The position numbers and the translations under genes are program-made. The notes beneath the pieces were generated by a model. It was not told where the DNA came from, did not search any database, and worked only from the letters and a program-made list of their open reading frames with translations. This document shows, piece after piece, positions 45,588-54,702 of a stretch of DNA of 64,000 bases. Position 1 is the first letter of the stretch; every line of letters begins with the position of its first letter. Location: NCBI RefSeq assembly GCF_900116285.1, contig NZ_FPAJ01000003.1, forward strand, positions 372,001-436,000, written 5' to 3'. This DNA is from Sulfitobacter marinus (GTDB lineage: Bacteria; Pseudomonadota; Alphaproteobacteria; Rhodobacterales; Rhodobacteraceae).

Positions 45588-45830
45588 TTAGCCCAGTTCT
45601 TCGGTCGAGGATGCCGCGGCTTCTTCATCGCGCAAACGATGCAGATGCGCGATGAAATACCGCATATGTGCATTGTCCACGGTCCGCTGCGCCTCGTTTT
45701 TCCAAGCATCATAGGCGGTGGCATAATTCGGGAAAATGCCGACCACGTGAATGTCATCTACATTTTTAAACGCTGTTCCGGTTGGCGAAACCAATTCTCC
45801 GCCAAAGACGAGGTGTAGGCGTTGGGTCAT
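45588..45830 (-). CDS. DUF4170 family protein
   Basis: The 80-residue protein begins MTQRLHLVFGGELVSPTGTA and contains DIHVVGIFPNYATAYDAWKN and HMRYFIAHLHRL, the pattern of the short alphaproteobacterial DUF4170 family. Function is unknown. AAGGA lies ten bases before the ATG. It sits between cysQ and waaA on the same strand, only 6 bases from waaA, an arrangement often seen in Rhodobacterales. Confidence 0.9.
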   Translation of the reverse strand: MTQRLHLVFGGELVSPTGTAFKNVDDIHVVGIFPNYATAYDAWKNEAQRTVDNAHMRYFIAHLHRLRDEEAAASSTEELG

Positions 45831-45884
45831 AGTGCAGTCCTTTGTTCTCGGATGAATACCGATGCCGTTATCTAAGGCAATGGG

Positions 45885-46664
45885 TCATGTCTGGGCAAGG
45901 CTGGCAAGCAAATCCGCATGGATCGACGCACCGGCCGCCAATACGCCATTTAGTCGTGGATCGGGGTTGTTAAAACGTAAAGACGCGCCGGATTTATCGG
46001 TGCAGTGGCCGCCCGCTTCGGTGACGATCAACGCTCCGGCGGCAATGTCCCATTCCCAGCTTTTGCGCAATGTTACCATGCCGTCGAACCGCCCTTGCCC
46101 CACCAGCCCTAGCCGGTAGGCCAATGATGGGCGATGCGCGCGTTTAAAGCCGGGATCGCCCGCGATCCAATGTTGTTCGGCCATGACGGGTTTCGTGGCA
46201 AGTATCGTCGCGTTTTCAAGGCCTTGGGTCTGGGATGCTATGATGGGTTGCTCATTCAACGTGGCCCCGCCGCCCAATGACGCGGCATAAAGCCTGTCGA
46301 GCTTGGGCAGAAACACCACAGCCGCGGTGATTTCGCCGTTCCGCGCGATGGCAAGGGAATGCGACCAAGTATCGGCCCCCTCGATAAAGCTGCGCGTGCC
46401 GTCTATAGGGTCTACGATAAAGACTTGCGACTGGTCCAATCGCCCTGTGCCATCTTCGCTTTCCTCGGACAGCCAGCCATAGTCGGGGCGTGCGGCCGTA
46501 AGCGTTTCATGCATCATTGCGTTCACCGCCAGATCGGCCTCGGTGACGGGGCCCGCATCGTCGGGCTTGTCCCAGCGTTGCGCCGTTTGCCCGGCATAGG
46601 ACGTGGCGATCTGCCCGGCCTTACGGGCGCAATCTATCAAAAGGTCAAGATCACGCACCGGCAA
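45885..46664 (-). CDS. cysQ: Inositol monophosphatase-family phosphatase (CysQ-like 3'(2'),5'-bisphosphate nucleotidase)
   Basis: This 259-residue member of the IMPase/FIG superfamily has the metal motifs in order: GPVTEADLAVN, WLSEESED, VDPIDGTRSFIEG and the late SWEWDIAAGALIVTEAGG. The closest function is CysQ, which removes the phosphate of PAP made in sulfate assimilation, but a monophosphatase role cannot be excluded. Its start overlaps the end of pmbA by 14 bases. The neighbours waaA and lpxK indicate an envelope-related cluster. Confidence 0.9.
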   Translation of the reverse strand: MPVRDLDLLIDCARKAGQIATSYAGQTAQRWDKPDDAGPVTEADLAVNAMMHETLTAARPDYGWLSEESEDGTGRLDQSQVFIVDPIDGTRSFIEGADTWSHSLAIARNGEITAAVVFLPKLDRLYAASLGGGATLNEQPIIASQTQGLENATILATKPVMAEQHWIAGDPGFKRAHRPSLAYRLGLVGQGRFDGMVTLRKSWEWDIAAGALIVTEAGGHCTDKSGASLRFNNPDPRLNGVLAAGASIHADLLASLAQT

Positions 46665-47997
46665 GGGTCATTCTCGGAACCAAAAGCGATGGCACAACGC
46701 GGCTTAGATGCGTGCGCGCGTCATTTGCGGGGATAATGCTGCCCAGCATGTCACGCAAATTACCTGCGATGGTGCATTCATTGATTGCATGGGTGATTTC
46801 GCCGTTCTCGACCCACAGGCCGGATGCGCCGCGCGAATAATCGCCCGTATTCGGGTTGATCGTCGATCCGATCATCGAGGTGACGAGCAGCCCGGTTCCC
46901 ATCTGTTTGATCAGGTCGTCCCGTGTGGCATCGCCTTGGGTCAATGCGATGTTCCAAACAGCAGGGCTGGGGTTTGATCCGGGGCCGCGCGCGGCATTGC
47001 CCGTTGGGGACATGTCCAGCTTGCGTGCTGTGGCCAGATCCAGCGTCCAGCCTTTCAATGTGCCGTTTTCAACGATGATGCGCCGGTTTGTGGGCAGGCC
47101 CTCCCCATCAAAGGGCCGCGATCCCGATGTGCGGGGGCGGTGCGGGTTTTCGATAATCGAAAGACCGTCAGGCAACACCTGTTCGCCCATTGCATCACGC
47201 AACCACGATGCACCGCGCGCGATTGCGGACCCGTTGATGGCGGCCAATAGATGCCCGATCAGGGTCGAGGAAATGCGTTCGTCAAACAAAACCGGATACG
47301 CACCCGTCGGCGGTTTGCGCGCATCCATCCGTTCGAGCGTACGCTGCGCAGCTAGGGTCCCGATGGCTTCGGGGCTGCGCAGATCGGCCTGAAAAATACG
47401 GCTGTCGCCATCATAATCACGCTCCATCGCGGTGCCGCTGCCGGCAATCGCGACGCAGGACAGCCCCCGGTCCGTGCGGGTATATCCACCCTCAAAGCCA
47501 TTGCTGGCTGCGAGGTGAACCTGTTGTTCGCCATAGGCTGCACTGGCCGATTGTATCTGCGAGATGCCCTTGACGGCTAAACCTGCGGCCTCGGCCCGTG
47601 CTGCGTCATCTTGCAACGTTTGTGGCGACGGTTCGGGGGTCGGATCGCACAGCTCCAACGCATCAACGTCCCAGTTTGTGGACAATTGATCGGGGTCTGC
47701 CAGACCCGCGTACGGGTCTTCCGGGGCCTCTTTCGCCATAGCCACGGCGCGGGCGGCCATTTCTTCGATCGTGCGAGGGGATGTATCGGATGCCGACACA
47801 TTGGCCGACCGTTTGCCCACAAAGACACGCAGGCCGATGTCGACCCCTTCGGCCCGTTCGGCCTGTTCCAATGCGCCGCCGCGCACGTCGACACTGACCG
47901 ACGTGCCGCGCACGGCCATGGCATCAGCGCTGTCGGCACCAGCGGTCTTGGCAGCGTGCAAGAGCGCTTTGGTCAGCGCATCAATGGAGTGCGACAT
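46651..47997 (-). CDS. pmbA: TldD/PmbA family metalloprotease, PmbA type
   Basis: At 448 residues it has the PmbA length (TldD is longer). The N-terminal part has SADAMAVRGTSVSVDVRGGAL near 21-41 and GVDIGLRVFVGKRSANVSAS, the family hallmark; DERISSTLIGHLLAAINGSA and GSRPFDGEGLPTNRRIIVENG are in the middle, and the end has NPNTGDYSRGASGLWVENGE. PmbA lacks the HExxxH motif of TldD and acts with it in a heterodimeric protease that matures small peptides. No tldD gene lies in this window. Confidence 0.95.
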   Translation of the reverse strand: MSHSIDALTKALLHAAKTAGADSADAMAVRGTSVSVDVRGGALEQAERAEGVDIGLRVFVGKRSANVSASDTSPRTIEEMAARAVAMAKEAPEDPYAGLADPDQLSTNWDVDALELCDPTPEPSPQTLQDDAARAEAAGLAVKGISQIQSASAAYGEQQVHLAASNGFEGGYTRTDRGLSCVAIAGSGTAMERDYDGDSRIFQADLRSPEAIGTLAAQRTLERMDARKPPTGAYPVLFDERISSTLIGHLLAAINGSAIARGASWLRDAMGEQVLPDGLSIIENPHRPRTSGSRPFDGEGLPTNRRIIVENGTLKGWTLDLATARKLDMSPTGNAARGPGSNPSPAVWNIALTQGDATRDDLIKQMGTGLLVTSMIGSTINPNTGDYSRGASGLWVENGEITHAINECTIAGNLRDMLGSIIPANDARTHLSRVVPSLLVPRMTLAGA

Positions 47998-48084
47998 GTA
48001 AATGTTCCTTGAGTTTTCAAAATGTAGCTAGCTGCCCCGATCCCTGTTCGCAAGGGACCGGCGCGCGCAGTTGGGGCAAGCGGT

Positions 48085-49626
48085 CTATTTAATCCGCTGG
48101 CCATTCGCCAAAATTGCGCCGGATCTCGTGAATTCGAGCTTTGTTTCAAGCGTGTCATCCCCGTCGCCGGGTACAGCAAACATCGCCATCACCATACGCG
48201 CACCCATTGCTGTTTGCGCGGGCAACAGTCCGGAATCTACGAGTGTATTCAAAAGGGTATTGCCGCCAACCAGTTTGAAATCGACAGCCCCCGCGGGTTT
48301 CAGCGTGCTATGCTGCGCCGTGGGATCTGCGTTTTCAAAGGTCGCCGCGCCCAAGCCTGTCAGCCGCGCGCCAAGGGCGTCGATGATCAGCGAATTCAGC
48401 TTAATGCTTTCGGGGCGGGCGGGCATTTCCATCGCGCCCGCCATTTGCCCGGCGTTTTGCATATTCATATAATCGGTCAACATCGTCGCAGTCCCTGTCA
48501 TATCCAGCGAGATCGAGGCGGGATCGCGCGGCAAGCTGCCTTGGGGGTTTAGCATGCCCCAAACCATATCCGACATGGTGAAACCGCTCAGGTTCAGACC
48601 CAAAGCAAAATGTTGCGGTGTGTCTGATTTTATCGCAGGGGCGGTCAGGTTGAACGCGGAATTTTCCATGGCAAAGGACAGCAAGAACGGAAATTCCGGC
48701 GGCTGCACCGAGACGGTCATGCCTTCGCGCGTACCGGCATAGCTGATCCCATCGGCGCTGGTTTCAACTGTCAGCGTGCCGTCTTCGGCGGCGATTGCAA
48801 TTGCCATATCCCCGCTATTGGGGTCCTTGATGTTTGCGGTCATGGTGGCGTTGCCCACTGTGATCGTAGCGGACGCATCCATACCCGCGCGCAAAAGCTC
48901 CGCCACATCGGTGACCTGCCCCAGGGTGAGCGGCAAAAGGCTTTTGCCTTTAACGGTCAAGTCGGCCGATTTGCCTTGTATGGCAAAGGTTGCGGGTTCG
49001 TCGGGGTTCTTGAAGTTTAGGTCATAGGTGATAGCACCGACCGACGCAGTTTGCGTATACGTGCGCATCGCGCCCAACGTGCTGTTTGTTTCGCTTTCAA
49101 CATCCTGCATCGCTATGGTCATCTGCAGCGTGTTCGCGTCCAGCGTTTCATCGCCCACAGTCAGCTGATCAATGCTCAGACCGACGGTTTCGGCACTATA
49201 GGTGTTGCTCATATTGGTGGGCGTGCCACGGACAAGCATTTCATGACCCGATTGAGTGAGCGTTACCGACAAACGGACGGTGTCAGTATCCCCGACACCT
49301 GAGGCGGCTTCCACGGATACCGGCATCAGGGCGGGGAAAATGACAGCGACACTGCCATCAGGGTTCTGCTCAAAGCTGAGGGTGTTCATGGATATGACCG
49401 TTTCCCCTTGCCCGCCTTGGGCACCCGATTCCAGCCGGATGTCGGTGACAGTCAGCGTGTCACCGGCTATGTTCTCGTTCCCGGTCAGCTGATACCCCGT
49501 ACCTTGCATATAGCTGCGCCAGTCCTGCCAGACGTCTTTGGGTGTAATATCTGCGGATACGCTCTGTACGGCCGACAAAAGAGCAAGGGCGGAGCCGCCC
49601 AAAATAGTGTTAAATCGGATAATCAT
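48085..49626 (-). CDS. DUF2125 domain-containing exported protein
   Basis: The 513-residue protein has a signal peptide (MIIRFNTILGGSALALLSAV, cleavage near VSA at 22-24). The mature part is a long beta-rich protein with few cysteines and repeated patterns of hydrophobic and polar residues (VEAASGVGDTDTVRLSVTLT, LTVKGKSLLPLTLGQV, GLNLSGFTMSDMVWGMLNP). The stretch MPARPESIKLNSLIIDALGA and the final LEFTRSGAILANGQRI match the DUF2125 family of alphaproteobacteria. The function is unknown; the beta-strand pattern recalls AsmA-type envelope proteins, which is only a similarity of shape. It precedes pmbA by 87 bases. Confidence 0.88.
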   Translation of the reverse strand: MIIRFNTILGGSALALLSAVQSVSADITPKDVWQDWRSYMQGTGYQLTGNENIAGDTLTVTDIRLESGAQGGQGETVISMNTLSFEQNPDGSVAVIFPALMPVSVEAASGVGDTDTVRLSVTLTQSGHEMLVRGTPTNMSNTYSAETVGLSIDQLTVGDETLDANTLQMTIAMQDVESETNSTLGAMRTYTQTASVGAITYDLNFKNPDEPATFAIQGKSADLTVKGKSLLPLTLGQVTDVAELLRAGMDASATITVGNATMTANIKDPNSGDMAIAIAAEDGTLTVETSADGISYAGTREGMTVSVQPPEFPFLLSFAMENSAFNLTAPAIKSDTPQHFALGLNLSGFTMSDMVWGMLNPQGSLPRDPASISLDMTGTATMLTDYMNMQNAGQMAGAMEMPARPESIKLNSLIIDALGARLTGLGAATFENADPTAQHSTLKPAGAVDFKLVGGNTLLNTLVDSGLLPAQTAMGARMVMAMFAVPGDGDDTLETKLEFTRSGAILANGQRIK

Positions 49627-49833
49627 GAAAATTCCTTTGTCGGATGGTTACTTGCGCCGGTTTGGCTACGCCAAGTAGATAATTAGGCCTTGCTCACGAT
49701 ACAAGGCAAGGCGGCTTTTGGCCAAGGTTGGGCTTTAGGCTGGTATCGGTTTATGCAGGTGCTAAGTATCGACTGAATATATTTGATTGGTAAATCTACG
49801 CGCCATGAATGGCCGAAATTCGGGAGTATCGAC

Positions 49834-50583
49834 ATGGAAATGACAGGCAAGACAGTCATGATCACGGGGGCCAGTCGCGGCATCGGTGCGGAAGCTGCAC
49901 GCAGTTTCGCCAAAGCGGGTGCAAATGTTGTGCTTTTGGCCCGATCCCAAGATGCAATTGCGGATCTGGCGGGCGAAATCGGCCAGCAGGCCATCGCGAT
50001 CCCTTGCAATGTGGCACGCTTTGGCGAAATGGCGTCGGCAGTTGATAAAACCATGCAGGCGTTTGGCCGCCTTGACGTTTTGATCAACAATGCGGGTGTG
50101 ATTGATCCGATCACGCATTTGGCCAGTTCTGACCCTGATCAATGGGGGCAAGCGATCGATATCAACCTCAAGGGTGTTTATAACGGGATGCGCGCCGCGT
50201 TGCCTGTGATGAAAAACGCTGGCAACGGGACGATCCTGACCGTCAGTTCAGGTGCCGCGCATAACGCGATAGAGGCATGGAGCGCCTATTGCGCCTCGAA
50301 AGCGGCGGTGAATATGCTGGGACGGTCTGCCCATCTTGAGGAAAGCGCCAACGGCATTCGCGTCATCGGTTTGTCGCCGGGCACCGTGGCCACCCAGATG
50401 CAGCGCGAGATCAAGGCAAGCGGCATCAACCCCGTGAGCGAACTGGCGTGGGAAGATCATATTCCCGCCGATTGGCCTGCGCGTGCATTGCTTTGGATGT
50501 GCAGCTCTGCAGCAGATCGTTTCTGTGGCGAGGAAATATCTCTTCGTGACGAGAACCTGCGCAAAGAGATCGGGCTGATATGA
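49834..50583 (+). CDS. Short-chain dehydrogenase/reductase (SDR)
   Basis: From the ATG at 49834 the protein has 249 residues. The cofactor motif TGASRGIG is at 11-18, NNAG near 86, the catalytic Ser in VSSGAAHN and the YxxxK pair in AYCASK. It is a classical SDR, probably NADP-dependent (Arg in SRG). The substrate is unknown. Its stop overlaps the start of an enoyl-CoA hydratase gene by 4 bases; together they could perform reduction and hydration steps in an acyl-CoA pathway. Confidence 0.93.
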   Translation: MEMTGKTVMITGASRGIGAEAARSFAKAGANVVLLARSQDAIADLAGEIGQQAIAIPCNVARFGEMASAVDKTMQAFGRLDVLINNAGVIDPITHLASSDPDQWGQAIDINLKGVYNGMRAALPVMKNAGNGTILTVSSGAAHNAIEAWSAYCASKAAVNMLGRSAHLEESANGIRVIGLSPGTVATQMQREIKASGINPVSELAWEDHIPADWPARALLWMCSSAADRFCGEEISLRDENLRKEIGLI

Positions 50584-51212
50584 TCGATTTTTCCCGCGCA
50601 GGTGACATCTGGATGGCGACACTGAACCGGCCCGAAAAGGCCAACTCCCTCACCCATGAAATGCTGGTCTCACTGGCCGAGTTTATGGAGGACGCGCAGG
50701 CGGCACGGGCCGTGATACTGACCGGCCAAGGCAAGGTTTTTAGCGCAGGTGCTGATCTGGACGAAGCTCGCGCGGGCCTTGCCACGTCAGACATTTGGGA
50801 ACGGCTATCGGGGGCCATTGCTGCGCTGCCGGGGCTAAGCATTTGCGCGATGAACGGCACGCTTGCGGGCGGGGCGATGGGGATGGCGCTGGCCAGCGAT
50901 CTGCGCATTGCAGTGCCCACGGCCAAGTTCTTCTATCCGGTGATGAAGCTGGGCTTTTTGCCGCAACCCAGCGATCCGGCGCGGATGGCCGCGCTGATCG
51001 GGCCTGCACGGACCAAGCTGATCCTGATGGGCGGACAAAAGATCACCGCAGAGGACGCGCTGATGTTTGGTTTGATCGACCGGATTACCGCACCCGAAGC
51101 GTTGCTGGAGACGGCCCAGCAGATCGTGGCAGACACCGTCGCGGCCACGCCCGAAATCGCGGCGGGTATCAAAGCGATGTGCGCCCTGCAATCGGGATTA
51201 TCAGACGGCTAG
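50580..51212 (+). CDS. Enoyl-CoA hydratase/isomerase family protein (short)
   Basis: At 210 residues this crotonase-family member is shorter than the usual 255-260. It has the CoA-binding and oxyanion-hole regions ATLNRPEKANSLTHEM, ILTGQGKVFSAGADLDEA and CAMNGTLAGGAMGMALASDL, and the C-terminal KLGFLPQPSDPARMAALIGP. The first catalytic Glu position lies in the GMALASDLRIA segment, where no Glu is present, and the second in KLGFLPQP, where the usual Glu/Asp is missing. The true reaction is therefore uncertain. It is translationally coupled to the SDR gene. Confidence 0.88.
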   Translation: MIDFSRAGDIWMATLNRPEKANSLTHEMLVSLAEFMEDAQAARAVILTGQGKVFSAGADLDEARAGLATSDIWERLSGAIAALPGLSICAMNGTLAGGAMGMALASDLRIAVPTAKFFYPVMKLGFLPQPSDPARMAALIGPARTKLILMGGQKITAEDALMFGLIDRITAPEALLETAQQIVADTVAATPEIAAGIKAMCALQSGLSDG

Positions 51213-51221
51213 GGGGCCGCC

Positions 51222-51296
51222 TTAGACAAGCGGTACGAAGGGCACGCCACATGCAGTTAGGGCGATCAGGGACGCCAGAATAATCAAAAGTCGCAT
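51222..51296 (-). CDS. Miniature lipoprotein (24 residues)
   Basis: An ATG at 51294-51296 opens a 24-codon frame ending TAA. It encodes MRLLIILASLIALTAC followed by GVPFVPLV. This is a complete lipoprotein signal: a basic residue, a hydrophobic stretch and the lipobox LTAC with Gly at +2. After processing only nine residues with a lipidated Cys would remain. GAGAGAGA upstream is a possible ribosome binding site. Similar very short lipoproteins are familiar from other Rhodobacterales, where automatic gene calling often misses them. It lies between the converging hydratase gene and the divergent flavoprotein gene. Confidence 0.65.
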   Translation of the reverse strand: MRLLIILASLIALTACGVPFVPLV

Positions 51297-51402
51297 TCAG
51301 TCTCTCTCTTGCTTGGGCTCTTTTAGCCGGACCATGGTGCAATCCACTTTCATTGGGGTTAAGGCAAGTCTCTAAATCCGTATCTCCCGCAAAGGTATCC
51401 TT

Positions 51403-52602
51403 ATGACCACTGAAGCGCAGACACAAAAGCACGCTGTCGTGATTGGTGCGGGCCCTGCCGGGCTGATGGCCGCTGAAATGCTGTCGGATGCAGGGATGTC
51501 TGTCACGGTTTGCGATCACAAACCCTCGGTCGGGCGCAAGTTTCTGATGGCGGGAAAATCAGGACTGAACCTGACCAAAGTCGAGCCTCATGATAGGTTT
51601 ATGAACGCGTTTACCGATGCCAAAGACCCGCTGATGCCGATCATTTCAGCGTTTGACGGGGATGCCGTTCAGGCATGGGCCACGGGGCTGGGGCAAGAGG
51701 TGTTCACAGGCTCAACGGGACGTGTTTTCCCAACGGTGATGAAGGCCTCGCCACTGTTGCGGGCCTGGCTGGTGCGTCTGTCCGAAGCTGGGGTTCAGAT
51801 CAACACGCGATGGTGCTGGACCGGGTGGGACGGCAGCAAGTTGGTGTTCGAGACGCCCGAGGGCACGCAGATGGTGCAACCCGATGTCACTGTCTTGGCC
51901 ATGGGCGGGGCCAGCTGGGCGCGGCTTGGGTCGACCGGTGAATGGGCCAAGGTTCTGGCCGGCGATACGCCCTTCACCCCATTTGCGCCCGCTAACGCTG
52001 GCATCGCGATGGACTGGTCACCGCATATGGCAGCGCATTTCGGTAAGGCGCTCAAGGGGATCGCGCTGAAATCGGGCACCTATCGCTCGCGCGGCGAGGC
52101 GATGATTTCGCGTGACGGGTTTGAGGGTGGCGGCGTCTATACAGTGTCGCGTGGCCTGCGTGAGGGGCATCCTTTGATGCTGGACCTGTTGCCCGATCAA
52201 TCGGCCGAGGCGCTTGCGGCAAAGCTGGATCAGCCGCGCGGCAAGATGAGCATGGCAAATTTCATGCGCAAAGCGCTCAAGCTTGATCCGGTCAAGATCG
52301 CTGTATTTCAAGAAATGGCGCGACCGTTGCCGCAAGATAGTAAGGCGCTGGCGAAGCTGCTGAAGGCGCTGCCAGTCAAGCATGGTGGATTGCGTCCGAT
52401 GGATCAGGCGATTTCGACGGCGGGTGGGGTGAAATTCGACGCCGTGGACGATGCGCTGATGCTGCGCAATCGCCCCGGTGTTTTCGTCGCGGGCGAGATG
52501 CTGGATTGGGAAGCACCGACAGGCGGCTATCTTATTTCGGCCTGCCTTGCGACAGGCCGTTGGGCGGGGCAACATGCCGCCGCATGGGCGCAAAAGGGCT
52601 AG
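51403..52602 (+). CDS. BaiN/HI0933-type flavoprotein (TIGR03862-like)
   Basis: The 399-residue protein has an N-terminal FAD-binding motif, VIGAGPAGLMAAEMLSDAG, at 12-30. KFLMAGKSGLNLTKVEP is the typical HI0933-family segment, and MDQAISTAGGVKFDAVDD and AGEMLDWEAPTGGYLISAC form the C-terminal dinucleotide site. These flavoproteins reduce unsaturated substrates or have unknown roles; the physiological substrate here is not known. Its 3' end overlaps that of the converging GST gene by 4 bases. Confidence 0.93.
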   Translation: MTTEAQTQKHAVVIGAGPAGLMAAEMLSDAGMSVTVCDHKPSVGRKFLMAGKSGLNLTKVEPHDRFMNAFTDAKDPLMPIISAFDGDAVQAWATGLGQEVFTGSTGRVFPTVMKASPLLRAWLVRLSEAGVQINTRWCWTGWDGSKLVFETPEGTQMVQPDVTVLAMGGASWARLGSTGEWAKVLAGDTPFTPFAPANAGIAMDWSPHMAAHFGKALKGIALKSGTYRSRGEAMISRDGFEGGGVYTVSRGLREGHPLMLDLLPDQSAEALAAKLDQPRGKMSMANFMRKALKLDPVKIAVFQEMARPLPQDSKALAKLLKALPVKHGGLRPMDQAISTAGGVKFDAVDDALMLRNRPGVFVAGEMLDWEAPTGGYLISACLATGRWAGQHAAAWAQKG

Positions 52603-53189
52603 CCTTCTTTGGTTGCGGCCGCCTTGAACGCCGGACGGTCGCGCATGGATTTCGCCCAAGCGCCCAGTTTGTCATCCACGCGGTCAAACCCCGCGCCGAT
52701 GGACCAGTTGATGCAATGCGTGGCCAGAAGATCAGGTACGCTGATCTCGTCGCCCATCAGAAACGGCCCGTCCAGCCGATCTGACAAAATCTTGGCGGAA
52801 CGTGCGAATTCAGCTTTTAGGCTTGGCTTGATCTCGGGGACGCGGTGTTCTTCGGGAAAGACAAAGCTGTGCTTGGCCGCGGCCCACAGGATCGCATCCA
52901 TTTCGTCAATCAACCACAGGGTCATAGCGTCCTGATGCGCGCGCGCAGGCGTTCCGGCGGGGGCGGTCAGCTTGCCGTGTTTGTCAGCCAGATATTGCAT
53001 GATCGCCACGGAATCTGTCAGTATCTCGTCGCCATCAACCAATGCCGGGATTTTACCAGACGGGTTGTATTTTTTAGCCTCGTCCGACCGTGGGCCACAG
53101 GCGACATGTTCGTAGGGTTGGCCCAGCTCTTCCAGCATCCACATGACGCGCAGCGCGCGGGATTTGGTGGATCCGATGACTTTGTACAT
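52599..53189 (-). CDS. Glutathione S-transferase family protein
   Basis: The 196-residue protein has the N-terminal thioredoxin-like GST domain (YKVIGSTKSRALRVMWMLEE, NPSGKIPALVDGD, LTDSVAIMQYLA), with the cis-Pro in KIPALVDG and the glutathione gamma-Glu site in TDSVAI. A helical C-terminal domain follows (DEISVPDLLATHCINW). The substrate is unknown. It overlaps the converging flavoprotein gene by 4 bases. The upstream gene in the same direction is holA, but their ends do not meet. Confidence 0.93.
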   Translation of the reverse strand: MYKVIGSTKSRALRVMWMLEELGQPYEHVACGPRSDEAKKYNPSGKIPALVDGDEILTDSVAIMQYLADKHGKLTAPAGTPARAHQDAMTLWLIDEMDAILWAAAKHSFVFPEEHRVPEIKPSLKAEFARSAKILSDRLDGPFLMGDEISVPDLLATHCINWSIGAGFDRVDDKLGAWAKSMRDRPAFKAAATKEG

Positions 53190-53221
53190 TTAAGTGTCTC
53201 TCCCAAGGTTTTCGGGGCACG

Positions 53222-54220
53222 CTAGCGTTTTGATCCCAGCATTGCCAGCCGGATAAACGCCCGTTCTACCAGCGCCATGGTCGGCGCATGTTGGCCTGCT
53301 GATCGCAGCGTCAGGTCGGTATCTGTTAGCACGGTCAATGCGGTTTCCAGCTTGGCCGCGCCCCAGTTTTTGGCCTGGCGCATGGCGCGGTCACGGTCAC
53401 GCACACCCCAAATCTGACCGCCAGGATTGCTGGCGATGCGGTAGAGCGTGCGAAAATGACGCGTGGCCATGATGATCAAGGTCACTGCATTCACGCCTTG
53501 GGCTTGCAGCTTGGCCATCACAGGCCCGATATCGCCGGCACGGGCTTCGGCAACGACATGCAGGATATCGTCAACTTCGGCCTCGGTCGACGTGGGTGCG
53601 CAATTGCCAACGTCTTCGGCGGTCAGCGGACCGGTGTCACCGATTTTGTACAAGGTGATCTTTTCGACCATCTGGCGAAAATCGCCGGGGTCCAGCACGC
53701 GGGCAAGCTCGCTCAGCGATCCCATGACATCAGGTTCGGGGCTTAGCTTGGCCTCGGATAGAATACGCTCGATCTCGGCGCGGTCGGGGGGATTGTCATA
53801 GATCGGTGTGGCAAAGGCGGTTTTATGGGCCTCGAACGCCTTGAGCACCTTTGATGTTTTCTTGAGATCGCCAGCTGTCACAACGATCTGCGCATCGCCG
53901 GGCTGCCAATCGGCCAGCGCGTCGATCAGAATTTTGGCAATATTGTCGTTCGCATCTTCGACAAAAGCGGCGCGGGGGCCGGGGAAAAAGCCCACCGCCT
54001 TTAACGCATCCAGCAGCATCGGCGGATCGCGACGCAGATCGGCCGCTTGGATACGGGTCAGCCGCATTTCTTCTTCTGCGTTGGCCCCCAGCAGCGCCTT
54101 CAGGAATTCTTGGCGTTTCAGGGCCACGCGCATCGCGTCACTGCCATAGATCAGCAAACCTGTCTTGTTTGGATCAGGTTTTTTGAAATAGGCGGTGGCG
54201 TCGCGGGGCGGTAGTTTCAT
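53222..54220 (-). CDS. holA: DNA polymerase III subunit delta
   Basis: This clamp-loader subunit opens the beta sliding clamp. At 332 residues it fits the family. The N-terminal region has YGSDAMRVALKRQEFLKALL and RLTRIQAADLRRDP, the central part DAQIVVTAGDLKKTSKVLKA, and the C-terminal helical domain ADDxxA-like ALTVLTDTDLTLRSAGQHAP. Its start overlaps the lptE stop by 4 bases. The order leuS-lptE-holA is a widely conserved neighbourhood in proteobacteria, which supports the call. Confidence 0.94.
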   Translation of the reverse strand: MKLPPRDATAYFKKPDPNKTGLLIYGSDAMRVALKRQEFLKALLGANAEEEMRLTRIQAADLRRDPPMLLDALKAVGFFPGPRAAFVEDANDNIAKILIDALADWQPGDAQIVVTAGDLKKTSKVLKAFEAHKTAFATPIYDNPPDRAEIERILSEAKLSPEPDVMGSLSELARVLDPGDFRQMVEKITLYKIGDTGPLTAEDVGNCAPTSTEAEVDDILHVVAEARAGDIGPVMAKLQAQGVNAVTLIIMATRHFRTLYRIASNPGGQIWGVRDRDRAMRQAKNWGAAKLETALTVLTDTDLTLRSAGQHAPTMALVERAFIRLAMLGSKR

Positions 54221-54702
54221 GGGTTCAGATCGACAGCATAAAGCCGGTTCACGATCTGATCGGCCAGCATTGTTATCAGGCGTTTTCGCGCATCACGTTC
54301 AGCGGCAAATGTCGCGACAGTCGACCCGGTCGCAGAGTACCCGGTAAAATTCTCGACATTGCCAGAGGACACGATTTGCCCCGTCTCCAGATCGCGCAGC
54401 GTAAATCCGGCCTTGGCGATCAAGTTATACCGTCTGGTGCTGTTTGCCGTATCAACCGCCAGGCCTTCCGTGCTGGCGGAAACAGTCAGGGCCAAGCCGT
54501 ATTTGGCCGGAGCAGGGCGTCCCAGCCGTGTCTCGACCTCGCGAACCAGGATATAGGTGTACACGTCGCCGGGCGGGTCCACTGCAACGCTGTTTTGCAA
54601 GACCGTACCGGTGCCGCTGGGGCCATAGACGGGTTGGAATCCGCACGCGGCCAACCCCAGCAAAGGCAACGCCAGCAAGAAGCGGCGGTTAGGCAACGAC
54701 AT
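54217..54702 (-). CDS. lptE: LPS-assembly lipoprotein LptE
   Basis: LptE plugs the LptD barrel at the outer membrane and helps to insert lipopolysaccharide. The 161-residue precursor has a lipoprotein signal, [16 protein letters not shown], with the lipidated Cys at residue 20. [11 protein letters not shown] follows directly, as in the alphaproteobacterial family. The mature part has the alternating beta pattern and a C-terminal helix ([22 protein letters not shown]). It lies between leuS, which it overlaps by 14 bases, and holA. Confidence 0.93.
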   Translation of the reverse strand: MSLPNRRFLLALPLLGLAACGFQPVYGPSGTGTVLQNSVAVDPPGDVYTYILVREVETRLGRPAPAKYGLALTVSASTEGLAVDTANSTRRYNLIAKAGFTLRDLETGQIVSSGNVENFTGYSATGSTVATFAAERDARKRLITMLADQIVNRLYAVDLNP

